From contig NZ_AP018678.1 of the NCBI RefSeq assembly GCF_002218005.2, positions 496,001 to 560,000 on the forward strand: a DNA stretch of 64,000 nt. Direction: 5' to 3'. The DNA is from Vibrio algivorus (GTDB taxonomy: Bacteria; Pseudomonadota; Gammaproteobacteria; Enterobacterales; Vibrionaceae). A program made the translations under genes and the position numbers. Below, piece after piece: positions 7,337 to 17,095 of the stretch (position 1 is its first letter; every line of letters begins with the position of its first letter). Under the pieces are notes generated by a model, which was not told the origin of the DNA, did no database searches, and saw only the letters and a program-made list of their open reading frames with translations.

Positions 7337-10195
7337 TTACAGCGCAGCAATCGTTGCTTTTTGCTCTTCTAGTTTAACCAAAGTTTCTTGGTAACCCTCA
7401 AGTTTCGCACGCTCTGCTGTAACAACCGCTTCTGGTGCTTTAGCTACAAAGCCTTGGTTGTTTAGTTTACCTTCGATACGTTTAATTTCACCTTGAGTTT
7501 TTGCCACTTCTTTATCAAGGCGAGCCAACTCCGCATCTTTATCAATTAGACCAGCCATTGGCACCATGATGGTTGATTTACCTACTAATGAAGTTGCACA
7601 TGCAGGTGTTTCTTCACCCTCTGTTAGTACTTTTACATCTTCAAGTTTACCTAACGAGCTTAATACCGCTAGGTTATCTTCAAGACGTTTAGCATCAATG
7701 TCATCGGCTTTTAGCATGATAGAAAGCGGTACGCTTGGTGCGATATCGTATTCTGCACGTAGGTTACGAATACAAGTGATGAATTGTTTTACCCACTCAA
7801 TATCATCTAGTGCTTTTTGGTCGAAGTTGTTTTCATCAAACTGAGGCATTGCCTGAGTCATGATGGTGTCGCCTTCAACGCCTGGAACAAGAGGTTTCAC
7901 GCTCTGCCAGATAGACTCTGTGATGTATGGGATCACAGGGTGAGCAAGACGCAATGTTTTCTCTAATACAGTAATTAGGGTACGACGAGTAGCACGTTGT
8001 TTTGCTTCTGTACCTTTCCATAAAACCGGCTTAGTCAGCTCTAAGTACCAGTCACAGAATTGGTTCCAGATGAACTCGTATAGCGTGTTAGCGGCCATAT
8101 CTAGACGGAAGTTTTCGATATGGGCGTTAAATTCTTTCGCCGCGATTTCAAATTGAGATTCAATCCACTTATCCGCTAGAGAATATTCAAGCTCGGCACC
8201 TTCAGTAAAACCACAATCTTGTTCTTCTGTGTTCATCAATACGTAACGGCTTGCGTTCCATAGTTTGTTACAGAAGTTACGGTAACCTTCAAGACGCTTC
8301 ATATCCCAGTTGATGTCACGGCCAGTTGAAGCCATCGCTGCTAGGGTGAAACGCAGTGCATCAGTACCATAAGGTTCGATACCGTTTTCAAAGGTTTTAC
8401 GAGTGTTTTTCTCGATCTTCTTCGCAAGCTGAGGCTGCATCATGTTACCGCAACGTTTTTCAACTAAAGACTCAAGATCAATACCGTCAATCATATCGAT
8501 TGGGTCAAGTACGTTACCTTTTGATTTAGACATCTTATCGCCGTTTTCATCACGGATAAGGCCAGTCATGTAAACGGTTTTAAATGGTACTTGTGGCTTA
8601 CCATCTTCATCTTTCACAAAATGCATGGTCATCATGATCATACGAGCAACCCAGAAGAAGATGATATCAAAACCAGATACCAATACATCAGTTGGGTGGA
8701 AAGTTGAAAGATCTTTAGTTTTTTCAGGCCAGCCCATCGTGCCGAAAGTCCAAAGTGCAGAAGAGAACCAGGTATCTAATACGTCATCGTCTTGGCGTAG
8801 CACAATCACTGAATCGAGGTTGTTTTTCTCACGTACTTCTTCTTCAGTACGACCAACATAAACGTTACCGTTGTTATCATACCAAGCTGGAATGCGGTGA
8901 CCCCACCAAAGTTGGCGAGAGATACACCAGTCTTGTACATCACGCATCCACGCAAAGTACATGTTTTCATATTGTTTAGGTACGAATTGGATTTCGCCAT
9001 CTTCAACTGCTTTAACCGCTGGAGCCGCTAAAGGTGCGGTGCGAACGTACCATTGATCGGTTAGCATTGGTTCGATAACCACGCCGCCACGGTCACCGTA
9101 AGGAACCGTCAGATCGTGATCTTTCACTTCCTCTAATAAGCCAAGAGAATCCATTTCTGCAACTAGCGCTTTACGTGCTGCAAAGCGTTCCATACCTTGG
9201 TATTGAGTAGGGATATCATTGCTGTATACGTCTGATGGTTTACCTGTTGTAGTGAACACTTCAGCCGCATCACGGATATCCGCATTTAGCGTTAAAATGT
9301 TGATCATTGGAAGTTGGTGGCGTTTGCCTACTTCATAGTCATTGAAATCGTGCGCAGGAGTGATCTTCACACAACCTGTGCCTTTTTCCATATCAGCGTG
9401 TTCGTCACCCACGATTGGAATGCGGCGATCAACGATAGGCAAGATGATTTCTTTGCCAATGATATCTTTGTAACGAGGATCTTCAGGGTTAACCGCAACA
9501 CCAGTATCACCAAGTACGGTTTCAGGACGAGTGGTTGCCACGACAATGTAGTCTTTACCTTCAGCGGTCACTGTGCCATCTGCTAATGGGTAGCGGAAGT
9601 GCCACATGTGGCCTTTTTTGTCTTTATTTTCAACTTCAAGATCAGAAATGGCAGTGTGCAGTTTTGGATCCCAGTTAACCAGACGTTTACCACGGTAGAT
9701 CAGGTCATCTTCATAAAGACGTACGAAAACTTCACGAGTCGCATCGGATAGGCCATCATCCATGGTGAAGCGTTCACGATCCCAATCAACCGATGCGCCA
9801 AGGCGACGAAGCTGACGAGTGATGTTGCCACCTGATTCTGCTTTCCAATCCCAAATTTTATCAATAAAAGCTTCACGACCGTAATCGTGTTTTGTTTTGC
9901 CTTCTTCTGCTGCGATCTTACGCTCAACGACCATTTGAGTTGCGATACCGGCGTGGTCGGTACCGACTTGCCAAAGTGTGTTTTTGCCTTTCATGCGCTC
10001 ACAACGGATTAAAGTATCCATGATGGTATCTTGGAAGGCGTGTCCCATATGAAGACTACCGGTGACGTTCGGTGGTGGAATGACAATGCTGTAAGCTTGC
10101 TTTGAAGTATCACCATGAGGCTTGAAGTAACCAGCCTCTTCCCAACGCTGGTATAGCGCTTGTTCAATAGATGTTGGGTTATATGTCTTTTCCAT
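7337..10195 (-). CDS. valS: Valyl-tRNA synthetase
   Basis: ValS charges tRNA-Val and edits mischarged threonine. The 952-residue length is normal. The class I signature is present as PPPNVTGSLHMGHAF (HMGH near residue 50) and the second signature as KMSKSKGNV in the middle of the protein. The editing domain contains the TTRPETVLGD segment. The C terminus is the expected coiled-coil arm (LDKEVAKTQGEIKRIEGKL). It is the last gene of a pepA-holC-valS run on the minus strand. Confidence 0.98.
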   Translation of the reverse strand: MEKTYNPTSIEQALYQRWEEAGYFKPHGDTSKQAYSIVIPPPNVTGSLHMGHAFQDTIMDTLIRCERMKGKNTLWQVGTDHAGIATQMVVERKIAAEEGKTKHDYGREAFIDKIWDWKAESGGNITRQLRRLGASVDWDRERFTMDDGLSDATREVFVRLYEDDLIYRGKRLVNWDPKLHTAISDLEVENKDKKGHMWHFRYPLADGTVTAEGKDYIVVATTRPETVLGDTGVAVNPEDPRYKDIIGKEIILPIVDRRIPIVGDEHADMEKGTGCVKITPAHDFNDYEVGKRHQLPMINILTLNADIRDAAEVFTTTGKPSDVYSNDIPTQYQGMERFAARKALVAEMDSLGLLEEVKDHDLTVPYGDRGGVVIEPMLTDQWYVRTAPLAAPAVKAVEDGEIQFVPKQYENMYFAWMRDVQDWCISRQLWWGHRIPAWYDNNGNVYVGRTEEEVREKNNLDSVIVLRQDDDVLDTWFSSALWTFGTMGWPEKTKDLSTFHPTDVLVSGFDIIFFWVARMIMMTMHFVKDEDGKPQVPFKTVYMTGLIRDENGDKMSKSKGNVLDPIDMIDGIDLESLVEKRCGNMMQPQLAKKIEKNTRKTFENGIEPYGTDALRFTLAAMASTGRDINWDMKRLEGYRNFCNKLWNASRYVLMNTEEQDCGFTEGAELEYSLADKWIESQFEIAAKEFNAHIENFRLDMAANTLYEFIWNQFCDWYLELTKPVLWKGTEAKQRATRRTLITVLEKTLRLAHPVIPYITESIWQSVKPLVPGVEGDTIMTQAMPQFDENNFDQKALDDIEWVKQFITCIRNLRAEYDIAPSVPLSIMLKADDIDAKRLEDNLAVLSSLGKLEDVKVLTEGEETPACATSLVGKSTIMVPMAGLIDKDAELARLDKEVAKTQGEIKRIEGKLNNQGFVAKAPEAVVTAERAKLEGYQETLVKLEEQKATIAAL

Positions 10196-10306
10196 AGTCT
10201 TCTTTTATCGATACGTTGAGCGTGAAAAATAATGTTTTGCGAGTCTAGAGCGCTGCGCTTTTTCGTTGCTAGGGCGCTTCGCTGCTCGATTTATTAGCTA
10301 CTCGAT

Positions 10307-10783
10307 TTACGTGCTTTGCTTTTCCGAGCTACGAGTAACGTTTTTAATGTTAATTGTCTGCATTTCAAAGCCAGCTTGTCGGTAGATTTTATACCTTTCT
10401 CGAGCTTGTTGCTTTGCTTTTTCTTCGCAAGGGACGAAGTCTACCACTTGTCTAAAGGTCTGAGCAAAAATTGTATTATCATTGGCCATATTGATGACTA
10501 ACTGACGGTTACGATTTGGCTTTATTTGACTAAAACCTATTTCAATAGGAGTTCCATATTGAGGACCTTCTCCCGATAAGTTATGCGATTGAAACTGTTC
10601 AGGTTCTTTTTGCCAAAAGGCTTCATCTATGGCTTCAGCTTGGCTTTTATCTTGTGCGTTGACGTATACTTTTGCGCCTTGAGAAGCAAAATAACTGGCT
10701 AAATACACCACATAATCAATATGGCCAGTAGCGGTATCTTGCAAGCTGGTTGGTTCAATGATGTAAAAAGTTGCAATAGCCAT
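10307..10783 (-). CDS. holC: DNA polymerase III chi subunit
   Basis: Chi links the polymerase III clamp loader to single-strand-binding protein. The 158-residue protein has the family N terminus ATFYIIEPTS and the mid segment EAIDEAFWQKEPEQFQSH, with a GTPIEIGF strand. Position between pepA and valS supports the call. About 110 bp separate it from valS. An intervening GC-rich stretch (AGGGCGCTTCGCTGC-like) has no evident function. Confidence 0.92.
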   Translation of the reverse strand: MAIATFYIIEPTSLQDTATGHIDYVVYLASYFASQGAKVYVNAQDKSQAEAIDEAFWQKEPEQFQSHNLSGEGPQYGTPIEIGFSQIKPNRNRQLVINMANDNTIFAQTFRQVVDFVPCEEKAKQQARERYKIYRQAGFEMQTINIKNVTRSSEKQST

Positions 10784-10803
10784 AGGTTGATTTTATGTCA
10801 GAC

Positions 10804-10833
10804 TAAAATGAAAGGGGACCACAGAGGCCCCCA
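10804..10833 (-). terminator. Weak terminator between pepA and holC
   Basis: On the minus strand GGGG-CC pairs with GG-CCCC around an internal mismatch, followed by TTTCATTTT. It may only partly terminate. Confidence 0.5.
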
Positions 10834-10866
10834 TTTTATACGATTAGCTCATCAAAGAGATAAATA

Positions 10867-12381
10867 TTATTCCTCTAAGATTTGCGAGCCTGATGCGCGG
10901 TTCACTAAGAATTGTACCAATAATGGCACAGGGCGACCGGTTGAGCCTTTTTGTGCACCCGATTTCCAAGCTGTACCTGCAATATCAAGATGTGCCCAAT
11001 TGTATTTCTTAGTAAAGCGAGATAAGAAACACCCTGCGGTAATAGTACCACCTGGGCGACCACCGATATTGGCCATATCAGCAAACGGGCTATTCAGTTG
11101 TTCTTGGTACTCATCAGCCATAGGTAGACGCCATGCTCGGTCACCCGCTTGCTCTGATGCGTTGACGATCTCATGCGACAGTGGGTTATGATTAGCAACC
11201 ACGCCGCTGATGTGATGACCTAGTGCAATGACACAAGCGCCCGTTAAGGTTGCGACGTCAATAACACAATCAGGGTCAAAACGTTCAACATAGGTCAATG
11301 CATCACAAAGCACTAAACGGCCTTCGGCATCCGTATTTAATACTTCAACCGTTTGTCCTGACATGGTGGTTAAAATATCACCCGGACGATAAGCATTACT
11401 ACCTGGCATATTTTCACAGCCCGCTAACACACCAACTACGTTAATTGGTAGGTTTAGTTTCGCGAGTGCTTTCATTGTGCCGAAAACAGAGGCTGCGCCA
11501 CACATGTCGTATTTCATTTCATCCATGCCTTCGCCTGGTTTTAATGAAATACCGCCTGAATCAAAGGTTAAACCTTTACCGACTAGCACAATCGGCTTGG
11601 CTTCTGGATCTGGGTTACCTTTATAGTTGATGATTGACATCATAGATTCATTGCGCGAGCCACGACCTACTGCTAAGTAAGAGTGCATGCCGAGTTTTTC
11701 CATCTCTTCTTCACCAATAATTTTGGTGGTGATGGTTTCGAAATCATCGGCTAGGCGACGTGCTTGAGAAGCGAGATAAGCAGGGTTTGCAACATTTGGT
11801 GGCATATTACCAAGATCTTTCGATGCTTTAACACCTGATGAAACCGCTAAACCATGAGAAATCGCTTTTTCACCTAAGTTAAGCTCGCGACGGGTAGGTA
11901 CATTAAAAACTAATTTACGTAGTGGACGGCGAGTTTCAGGCTTATTGCTCTTAAACTGATTAAAGGTGTAAAGGCTATCTTTTGTTGATTCAACTGCTTG
12001 GCGAACTTTCCAATAAGTATCACGACCTTTGACATGTAGCTCTGTTAAGAAGCATACTGCCTCCATTGAGCCAGTATCGTTTAGGGTACTGATAGTTTTT
12101 TGGATAATATCTTTGTATTGACGTTCGCCTAGTTCACGCTCTTTACCACAGCCAACAAGCAGAACACGTTCAGATAACATGCCCGGTACTTGGTGCAATA
12201 GCAGCATTTGACCCGGTTTACCTTCTAGGTCACCTCGGCGCAGTAATGAACTAATATAGCCGTCGCTGATTTTATCTAGTTGCTCGGCGACAGGAGAAAG
12301 GCGACGTGGCTCAAACACACCAACGACTATACAAGCGCTGCGTTGTTTTTCTGGGCTGCCACTTTTTACACTGAACTCCAT
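10867..12381 (-). CDS. pepA: Leucyl (cytosol) aminopeptidase
   Basis: PepA is a hexameric M17 metallo-aminopeptidase that in E. coli also acts as an architectural DNA-binding protein in Xer recombination and carAB control. The 504 residues contain the M17 signature NTDAEGRL, the metal/active-site segment LVGKGLTFDSGGISLKPG, and KYDMCGAASVFG. It is the first gene of the minus-strand run and is divergent from lptF. About 250 bp lie between them, in which no clear operator was recognised. Confidence 0.97.
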   Translation of the reverse strand: MEFSVKSGSPEKQRSACIVVGVFEPRRLSPVAEQLDKISDGYISSLLRRGDLEGKPGQMLLLHQVPGMLSERVLLVGCGKERELGERQYKDIIQKTISTLNDTGSMEAVCFLTELHVKGRDTYWKVRQAVESTKDSLYTFNQFKSNKPETRRPLRKLVFNVPTRRELNLGEKAISHGLAVSSGVKASKDLGNMPPNVANPAYLASQARRLADDFETITTKIIGEEEMEKLGMHSYLAVGRGSRNESMMSIINYKGNPDPEAKPIVLVGKGLTFDSGGISLKPGEGMDEMKYDMCGAASVFGTMKALAKLNLPINVVGVLAGCENMPGSNAYRPGDILTTMSGQTVEVLNTDAEGRLVLCDALTYVERFDPDCVIDVATLTGACVIALGHHISGVVANHNPLSHEIVNASEQAGDRAWRLPMADEYQEQLNSPFADMANIGGRPGGTITAGCFLSRFTKKYNWAHLDIAGTAWKSGAQKGSTGRPVPLLVQFLVNRASGSQILEE

Positions 12382-12628
12382 GCGTACTCCTACATCCTAA
12401 AGACAAATAGAACTAAATGTTGGATAATGCTTATTCTTCGTTGCCATTGAGCAAATTGTTCTAGAATTAAGCAACACAAGATTTAGTTAGAAATAGTAAA
12501 TCGAGTGGCTTTGATAATTCACTCGATATTTATAGATTAATATAGTTAAAAAACATTAAAAATAATAGACTCATCGGAAAACTATAGTGATTCCGTCAAA
12601 AAAACAAGTTTTGTATAGGTAATGCTGC

Positions 12629-13735
12629 GTGATTATTGTTAGATATTTGATCCGCGAGACACTCAAAAGCCAATTTGCCGTCTTCTTTGTGCTTTTTCTC
12701 GTGTTTTTGAGCCAAAAATTTATCAGTGTATTAGCTGATGCATCTGATGGGGATATTCCCGCCAGTATGATTATGTCGATTGTTGGTCTAAATATGCCTG
12801 CTATGGGGCTATTAATGCTGCCTTTGAGTTTATATGTAGGCATATTACTAACTTTTGGCCGCTTGTATGCCGAAAGTGAAATCACGGTAATGAATGCTAC
12901 CGGGATTGGTAATAAGTTTTTGGTGCATGCCGCCTTATACCTTGCCGTGATCACTGGAGCCATTGCCGCCTTTAACTCTTTATACCTTTCTCCTTGGAGC
13001 CAAGAAAAAGTAACCCAACTTCTTGAGCAAGTTACCGCAACCAGTAGTATAGATTTACTCAAAAAAGGCCAGTTTCAACCCGCACCAGACGGTAGTGCTG
13101 TGGTTTTTGTTGATGATATTAAAGATAAAAAACTGACTAATGTATTTGTGGCTCAAGCACAGCCAAGAGACTCTATTCGCCCAAGCGTAATGTTTGCTAA
13201 CTCTGGTGTCGTGCAAGAGTTTCCTGATGGTCGCCAAATGTTAACTCTGAAAGATGGTGTTCGTTATGAAGGGATTCCTAATTCTCTAGATTACCGTAAT
13301 ACGGATTATGAAGAATACTCAGCGTTGATTGGTCAACGCGATGTGCAAAAGAAAAAGCGCAAATGGGAAGCTATTCCTACTAAAGATCTTATCGGCATCA
13401 ATGACCTAGAAGCCAAATCTGAGTTTCAATGGCGACTGAGCTTAATTGTTTGTATCCCATTACTCACTTTAGTTGTAGTACCTTTATCGGCGGTTAACCC
13501 TAGACAAGGGCGTTTCGCCAAATTAGGTCCTGCTGTATTGATTTATTTAGCTTACTTCTTAGCAATCAGTGCCATGAAATCGGCTATTGAAGATGGTAGT
13601 GTTCCGCCAGCATTGGGAATGTGGTCGATTAATGCTTGCTTGTTAGTTGCAGGGATTATTCTCAATAGTTTAGATAGCTTATTCGTACGTGGACTCAGAG
13701 ATAAATTGAGAAAAAGGAAGTTGAGCCGTGTTTAA
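12629..13735 (+). CDS. lptF: LPS export ABC transporter permease LptF
   Basis: LptF and LptG form the inner-membrane permease that, with LptB2, extracts lipopolysaccharide and passes it to the periplasmic bridge. The 368-residue protein starts at GTG 12629 (MIIVRYLIRETLKSQ). It has three N-terminal membrane segments, a periplasmic beta-jellyroll region (residues ~130-260), and three C-terminal segments. It overlaps lptG by 8 bp, so translation is coupled. Confidence 0.96.
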   Translation: MIIVRYLIRETLKSQFAVFFVLFLVFLSQKFISVLADASDGDIPASMIMSIVGLNMPAMGLLMLPLSLYVGILLTFGRLYAESEITVMNATGIGNKFLVHAALYLAVITGAIAAFNSLYLSPWSQEKVTQLLEQVTATSSIDLLKKGQFQPAPDGSAVVFVDDIKDKKLTNVFVAQAQPRDSIRPSVMFANSGVVQEFPDGRQMLTLKDGVRYEGIPNSLDYRNTDYEEYSALIGQRDVQKKKRKWEAIPTKDLIGINDLEAKSEFQWRLSLIVCIPLLTLVVVPLSAVNPRQGRFAKLGPAVLIYLAYFLAISAMKSAIEDGSVPPALGMWSINACLLVAGIILNSLDSLFVRGLRDKLRKRKLSRV

Positions 13736-14801
13736 AATTCTTGATTGGTATATTGGCCGAACCATTATTGCCACGTCCTCTTTGTGTCTTGCAACTTTGG
13801 TAGGTTTGTCTGCCATCATTAAATATGTAGAGCAGTTACGTAAAGTTGGTCGGGGGACTTACGACTTAATGGAAGCTTTGTACTTTGTGGTATTAAGTAT
13901 TCCTCGCGATATCGAAATGTTCTTCCCAATGGCTGCCTTACTTGGTGCTTTGATTGGTCTTGGGATGCTAGCTGCTAGCTCTGAACTTGTGGTTATGCAG
14001 GCGTCAGGCTTTTCTAAATTAAATATCGGTGTTTCAGTATTGAAGACGGCAGTGCCATTGATGTTAATGGTGATGATCCTTGGTGAATGGGGCTCACCGC
14101 AAGCACAAAAATTAGCACGAGATTCACGTGCCATGGCGATCGCTGGTGGTGATATTGTTTCGGTTCGAGATGGTGTTTGGGCGCGTGATGGTAATAACTT
14201 CATTTATATCGGCCGAGTTAATGGTGAAAATGAATTAAAGGGCGTGACTATTTGGCAGTTTGACCAAGAGAAAAAGCTTAATGATATTCTGGTTTCCCAA
14301 ACGGTTCGTTACGAAGAAGGCAACCGCTGGATGATGAAAGATGTCCAAATTACTAAGATGAAAGATGACGTTCAGCTTAGTAAAGTGAAAGAGCCAAATT
14401 ATGAATGGCAAACTACATTAACACCGGACAAGCTCGCGGTAGTAACGGTTAAACCAGAAGAGTTATCATTAACGGGTTTATACAGCTACGTGACTTATTT
14501 GAGGGATTCAGAACAAGATCCATCCCGTTATGAATTAGCTTTTTGGCGTAAAGTTTTCCAACCGTTATCGATAGCCGTGATGATGTTGATGGCATTATCG
14601 TTTGTCTTTGGTCCACTGCGTAGTGTAACCATGGGCGCGAGAATTTTATCGGGTGTTATTGCAGGTTTTACTTTCTACATTTCCAGTGAAGTATTTGGCC
14701 CGATGAGTTTGGTATACGGTATACCACCGATAATAGGGGCATTAGCTCCGAGTGTGATTTTCTTGGCGGTTGCCGTGATGCTTATGAGGCGGAAAGCCTA
14801 A
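13728..14801 (+). CDS. lptG: LPS export ABC transporter permease LptG
   Basis: This is the partner of LptF. The 357 residues begin at GTG 13728 (MFKILDWYIGRTI). The six-segment topology with a central periplasmic domain matches the family, and the C-terminal segment SVTMGARILSGVIAGF is characteristic. The start lies inside the end of lptF, and a strong terminator follows 22 bp after the stop, so the pair forms a two-gene unit. Confidence 0.96.
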   Translation: MFKILDWYIGRTIIATSSLCLATLVGLSAIIKYVEQLRKVGRGTYDLMEALYFVVLSIPRDIEMFFPMAALLGALIGLGMLAASSELVVMQASGFSKLNIGVSVLKTAVPLMLMVMILGEWGSPQAQKLARDSRAMAIAGGDIVSVRDGVWARDGNNFIYIGRVNGENELKGVTIWQFDQEKKLNDILVSQTVRYEEGNRWMMKDVQITKMKDDVQLSKVKEPNYEWQTTLTPDKLAVVTVKPEELSLTGLYSYVTYLRDSEQDPSRYELAFWRKVFQPLSIAVMMLMALSFVFGPLRSVTMGARILSGVIAGFTFYISSEVFGPMSLVYGIPPIIGALAPSVIFLAVAVMLMRRKA

Positions 14802-14823
14802 AAGTAAAGTCGCCAATATAAAT

Positions 14824-14850
14824 AAGGGATGCCAAGTGCATCCCTTTTTA
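14824..14850 (+). terminator. Terminator of lptFG
   Basis: The perfect 9-bp stem AAGGGATGC / GCATCCCTT with a 5-nt loop is followed by TTTTA. Confidence 0.9.
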
Positions 14851-14861
14851 ATGTAGCTCTA

Positions 14862-15016
14862 TATACCCAAGTAACTTCAAGATGCGAGTTTCAGCAAGAA
14901 TAAAACAAGCTTTAGGCAAGGCAAATTGAATATGATCATAGTTATTCTATATCTGTTCAATTTAACGCGGCATAAAGCTTGTTTTAACTTGCTCTTCGGG
15001 GTCTTCATCCAAACCT
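14862..15016 (+). repeat. Right-truncated copy of the 267-bp repeat
   Basis: It matches the first ~155 bp of the forward element, from TATACCCAAGTAACTTC through the first stem-loop arm to CTTCATCCAAACCT. The second arm and right terminus are missing. Confidence 0.85.
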
Positions 15017-15055
15017 AAGGTTAATTAGGACTTTAAAAGAATAGGTTAGAGAGTA

Positions 15056-15529
15056 CTATACCGCTTTGGGTAAATGAACTACTTGGCATTTTGCCCACAT
15101 ATCTTGCAAGGCTCTTTTTTCTGAATCAAATAGTACAGTAAGGTTGCCTAAGCCAAATAAAGATGTTGAGATACGAATTAGAGATTGTCCGAAGCGTATA
15201 TTGCTGCCATCTTCATTTTGTAGCCTTAGCTTCCAAGCTCGCATGCCGAGAGTCTGTCCTTTCATCCAGAAGAAGCTTAAAAAACCAACCCATACAAATA
15301 CTACATAACCATGAAATAGAATGCTCCAAACAGGGTGGTGATTGAGTAAGTCACTGGCATCAATATATGATCCGTAATTGATGATGCCTTGAGATAGAAG
15401 GGCTTCCATGGTGGCTATTACAATGCCGACAGCGATCATTTCCACCGCAATAATAATCAGAGCATCATAAAATATCGCCGCCAAACGACGTAAAAAACCA
15501 GCAGGCTTGGTATGTACTTGAGAATTCAT
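15056..15529 (-). CDS. RDD family membrane protein
   Basis: The 157-residue protein has the RDD signature near the N terminus (FLRRLAAIFYDALIII) and the second conserved block KGQTLGMRAWKLRLQN. There are about three hydrophobic segments (residues ~15-45, 60-95 and a shorter one). The family is widespread and some members transport ions or metabolites, but no substrate can be named. It stands alone between lptFG and the tRNA-Leu gene. Confidence 0.82.
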   Translation of the reverse strand: MNSQVHTKPAGFLRRLAAIFYDALIIIAVEMIAVGIVIATMEALLSQGIINYGSYIDASDLLNHHPVWSILFHGYVVFVWVGFLSFFWMKGQTLGMRAWKLRLQNEDGSNIRFGQSLIRISTSLFGLGNLTVLFDSEKRALQDMWAKCQVVHLPKAV

Positions 15530-15658
15530 AAGCGATCTAATTTATAAAAGGTGTCAGCAGAATAGCTATTTGTATAAGACATTTAAAGTTGAAACTTGTA
15601 TCTAATTAGCATTAATGGTGAAAATATCAGCGATTAAACCATTTTGAAAATTTAACAC

Positions 15659-15686
15659 TTGCGCCAGTGTATTCCATACGTATAAT
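15659..15686 (+). promoter_or_regulatory. Probable promoter of tRNA-Leu
   Basis: TTGCGC, a 16-bp spacer and TATAAT are located 44 bp before the tRNA. With the native terminator displaced (see 24371), this promoter may also transcribe the integrase. Confidence 0.6.
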
Positions 15687-15729
15687 TCCAATCACTCCTT
15701 AGCGTTATAGGCTAGTTGAGTGACAATTT

Positions 15730-15814
15730 GGCGGTGTGGTGAAATTGGTATACACGACGGATTCAAAATCCGTTGCCTTCGGGCGTGGCGGTTCAAGTCC
15801 GCCCACCGCTACCA
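15730..15814 (+). tRNA. tRNA-Leu (anticodon CAA)
   Basis: The 85-nt cloverleaf has acceptor GGCGGTG pairing with CACCGCT (a G-U first pair, as in several Leu tRNAs), D stem GTG/CAC, and anticodon loop TTCAAAA. It also has a long variable arm TTGCCTTCGGGCGTG, T arm GGCGG-TTCAAGT-CCGCC, and an encoded CCA. The last 56 nt form the left boundary of the integrated island. Confidence 0.95.
15759..15814 (+). repeat. attL: 56-bp direct repeat in the 3' half of tRNA-Leu
   Basis: From GGATTCAAAATCC of the anticodon stem-loop through CCA, this segment is identical to 24307-24362. It is the classic attachment-site geometry of a tRNA-targeting integrase. Confidence 0.92.
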
Positions 15815-15917
15815 CTTCTTTTCCTTTTGTGGTCAAAGGGTTAGAAGTTTAGCAACAAATCCTCAAATCGTAGTCGTTACTTTATTCTGTGTAAATCTGT
15901 GCACTGAGGTAACTACA

Positions 15918-16916
15918 ATGGCTACTATCCAAACTCTAAGCGGTGTTCGGGGTAAAACCTATCGCGTTCAATTTATGCGTGACGGTCGTCGCGTTTCTAA
16001 ATGTTTCAAACGTAAAAAAGATGCTGAAAAATTCCTAGCTCAAATTACGCTTGATGACTCTCTAGCTTCTTCGCTAACAAACTACACATTAAACACACTT
16101 ACATTTCAAAATGCTGTAACTCAATACCTTGAACAGTACGACGGAAGAGATCCGTCTATTAATCAACGGTTGGGATACTTTATTAATGTATTTGAAGATA
16201 AGCCAGTTGGTAAAATCACACGTTCAGTATTGAAAGCTGAACTAGATAAACTTACTGACCAAGGATTAAGCCCGGCAACAGTAAATCGTTATAAAGCATC
16301 TATTAGCTCACTCTTTACATTCATTAGTAATGAGTTCGATATTCGCCATAATCCCGCCCGTGAAATTCAACAGCGAAAAGAATCTAAAGGTTCTACTCGA
16401 TTTCTATCTGACGATGAACAAAAGCGCCTACTTATAGCGTGCCGTTCGTCTGAGTGGAATAAATTATATTTACTCGTATTGATGGCGCTCACTACTGGAG
16501 CTCGACGAACTGAGTTATTGACACTAACTTGGCACGACATCGATTTAAATAACCGACTCGCTACGTTACATAATACGAAAAACGGTGATAAGAGATTGCT
16601 ACCGTTAACTATGTCCGTAGTTGATGAGCTTCGCCGGTTCAAATCTACTGGTTACGTATTCCCTCATAATTCGAACCTTGGTGATTATTTCAGAAACTTC
16701 GATTGTCATTGGTCTGATGCAAAAAGTAGGGCGGGTATCAATAATTGTCGTTTTCACGATTTACGGCACACTGCAGCGTCAACACTGGCTAGAAATGGGG
16801 CTACGTTATTAGAGATTGCCGAAGTTTTAGGACATCGTTCATTAGAAATGACAAAACGTTATTCCCATCTTTGTGTCGGCCATAAATCAACCTTGATAGA
16901 TAGGGTGTTTGGATGA
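15918..16916 (+). CDS. int: Tyrosine recombinase (island integrase)
   Basis: The 332-residue phage-type integrase starts at ATG 15918 after GAGGT; a longer frame extends back through the tRNA and is not real. It has a short N-terminal arm-binding-like region (residues 1-50), a core-binding SAM-like domain (~65-150), and a catalytic domain. The catalytic residues are R196 (TGARRTELL), K221, H280-D-L-R283 (HDLRH), H306 (LGHRS) and nucleophile Y315 (RYSHL). The gene begins 103 bp after the tRNA. It is the likely enzyme for integration at the tRNA-Leu attachment site. Confidence 0.93.
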   Translation: MATIQTLSGVRGKTYRVQFMRDGRRVSKCFKRKKDAEKFLAQITLDDSLASSLTNYTLNTLTFQNAVTQYLEQYDGRDPSINQRLGYFINVFEDKPVGKITRSVLKAELDKLTDQGLSPATVNRYKASISSLFTFISNEFDIRHNPAREIQQRKESKGSTRFLSDDEQKRLLIACRSSEWNKLYLLVLMALTTGARRTELLTLTWHDIDLNNRLATLHNTKNGDKRLLPLTMSVVDELRRFKSTGYVFPHNSNLGDYFRNFDCHWSDAKSRAGINNCRFHDLRHTAASTLARNGATLLEIAEVLGHRSLEMTKRYSHLCVGHKSTLIDRVFG

Positions 16917-16930
16917 TTTATTATCACTAT

Positions 16931-16946
16931 TTGACGGTATGGTCAA
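16931..16946. promoter_or_regulatory. Dyad operator TTGAC-N6-GTCAA, site 1
   Basis: The perfect inverted repeat TTGAC GGTATG GTCAA lies 14 bp after the integrase stop. It has the same half-sites and spacing as site 2 (62 bp away) and the sites at 20160 and 20202. Confidence 0.6.
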
Positions 16947-16992
16947 CTGAGGATTTATTTCTTTTGTGTGATTTAAGTCACGTTTTTATCTT

Positions 16993-17008
16993 TTGACTAA
17001 ATCGTCAA
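16993..17008. promoter_or_regulatory. Dyad operator TTGAC-N6-GTCAA, site 2
   Basis: TTGAC TAAATC GTCAA, with the palindrome extending to TTTTGAC / GTCAAAA, lies 88 bp before the alpA-like start. It is the best match of the four sites. Confidence 0.65.
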
Positions 17009-17095
17009 AATTAGCTCTTAGATATAGTCCACCCGACCACAACGGATTATTACAACCTAATCCGATATATAAGCGACTACTGAGGATTGAATAAA

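Noticed and set aside
10210..10290. GC-rich short direct repeats (GCGCTGCGC / GGGCGCTTCGCTGC) between valS and holC
   Set aside because: They are too short and imperfect to call an element or regulatory site.
15720..15917. Upstream extension of the integrase frame through tRNA-Leu
   Set aside because: The extension is tRNA sequence. ATG 15918 has GAGGT before it and starts the normal integrase N terminus.
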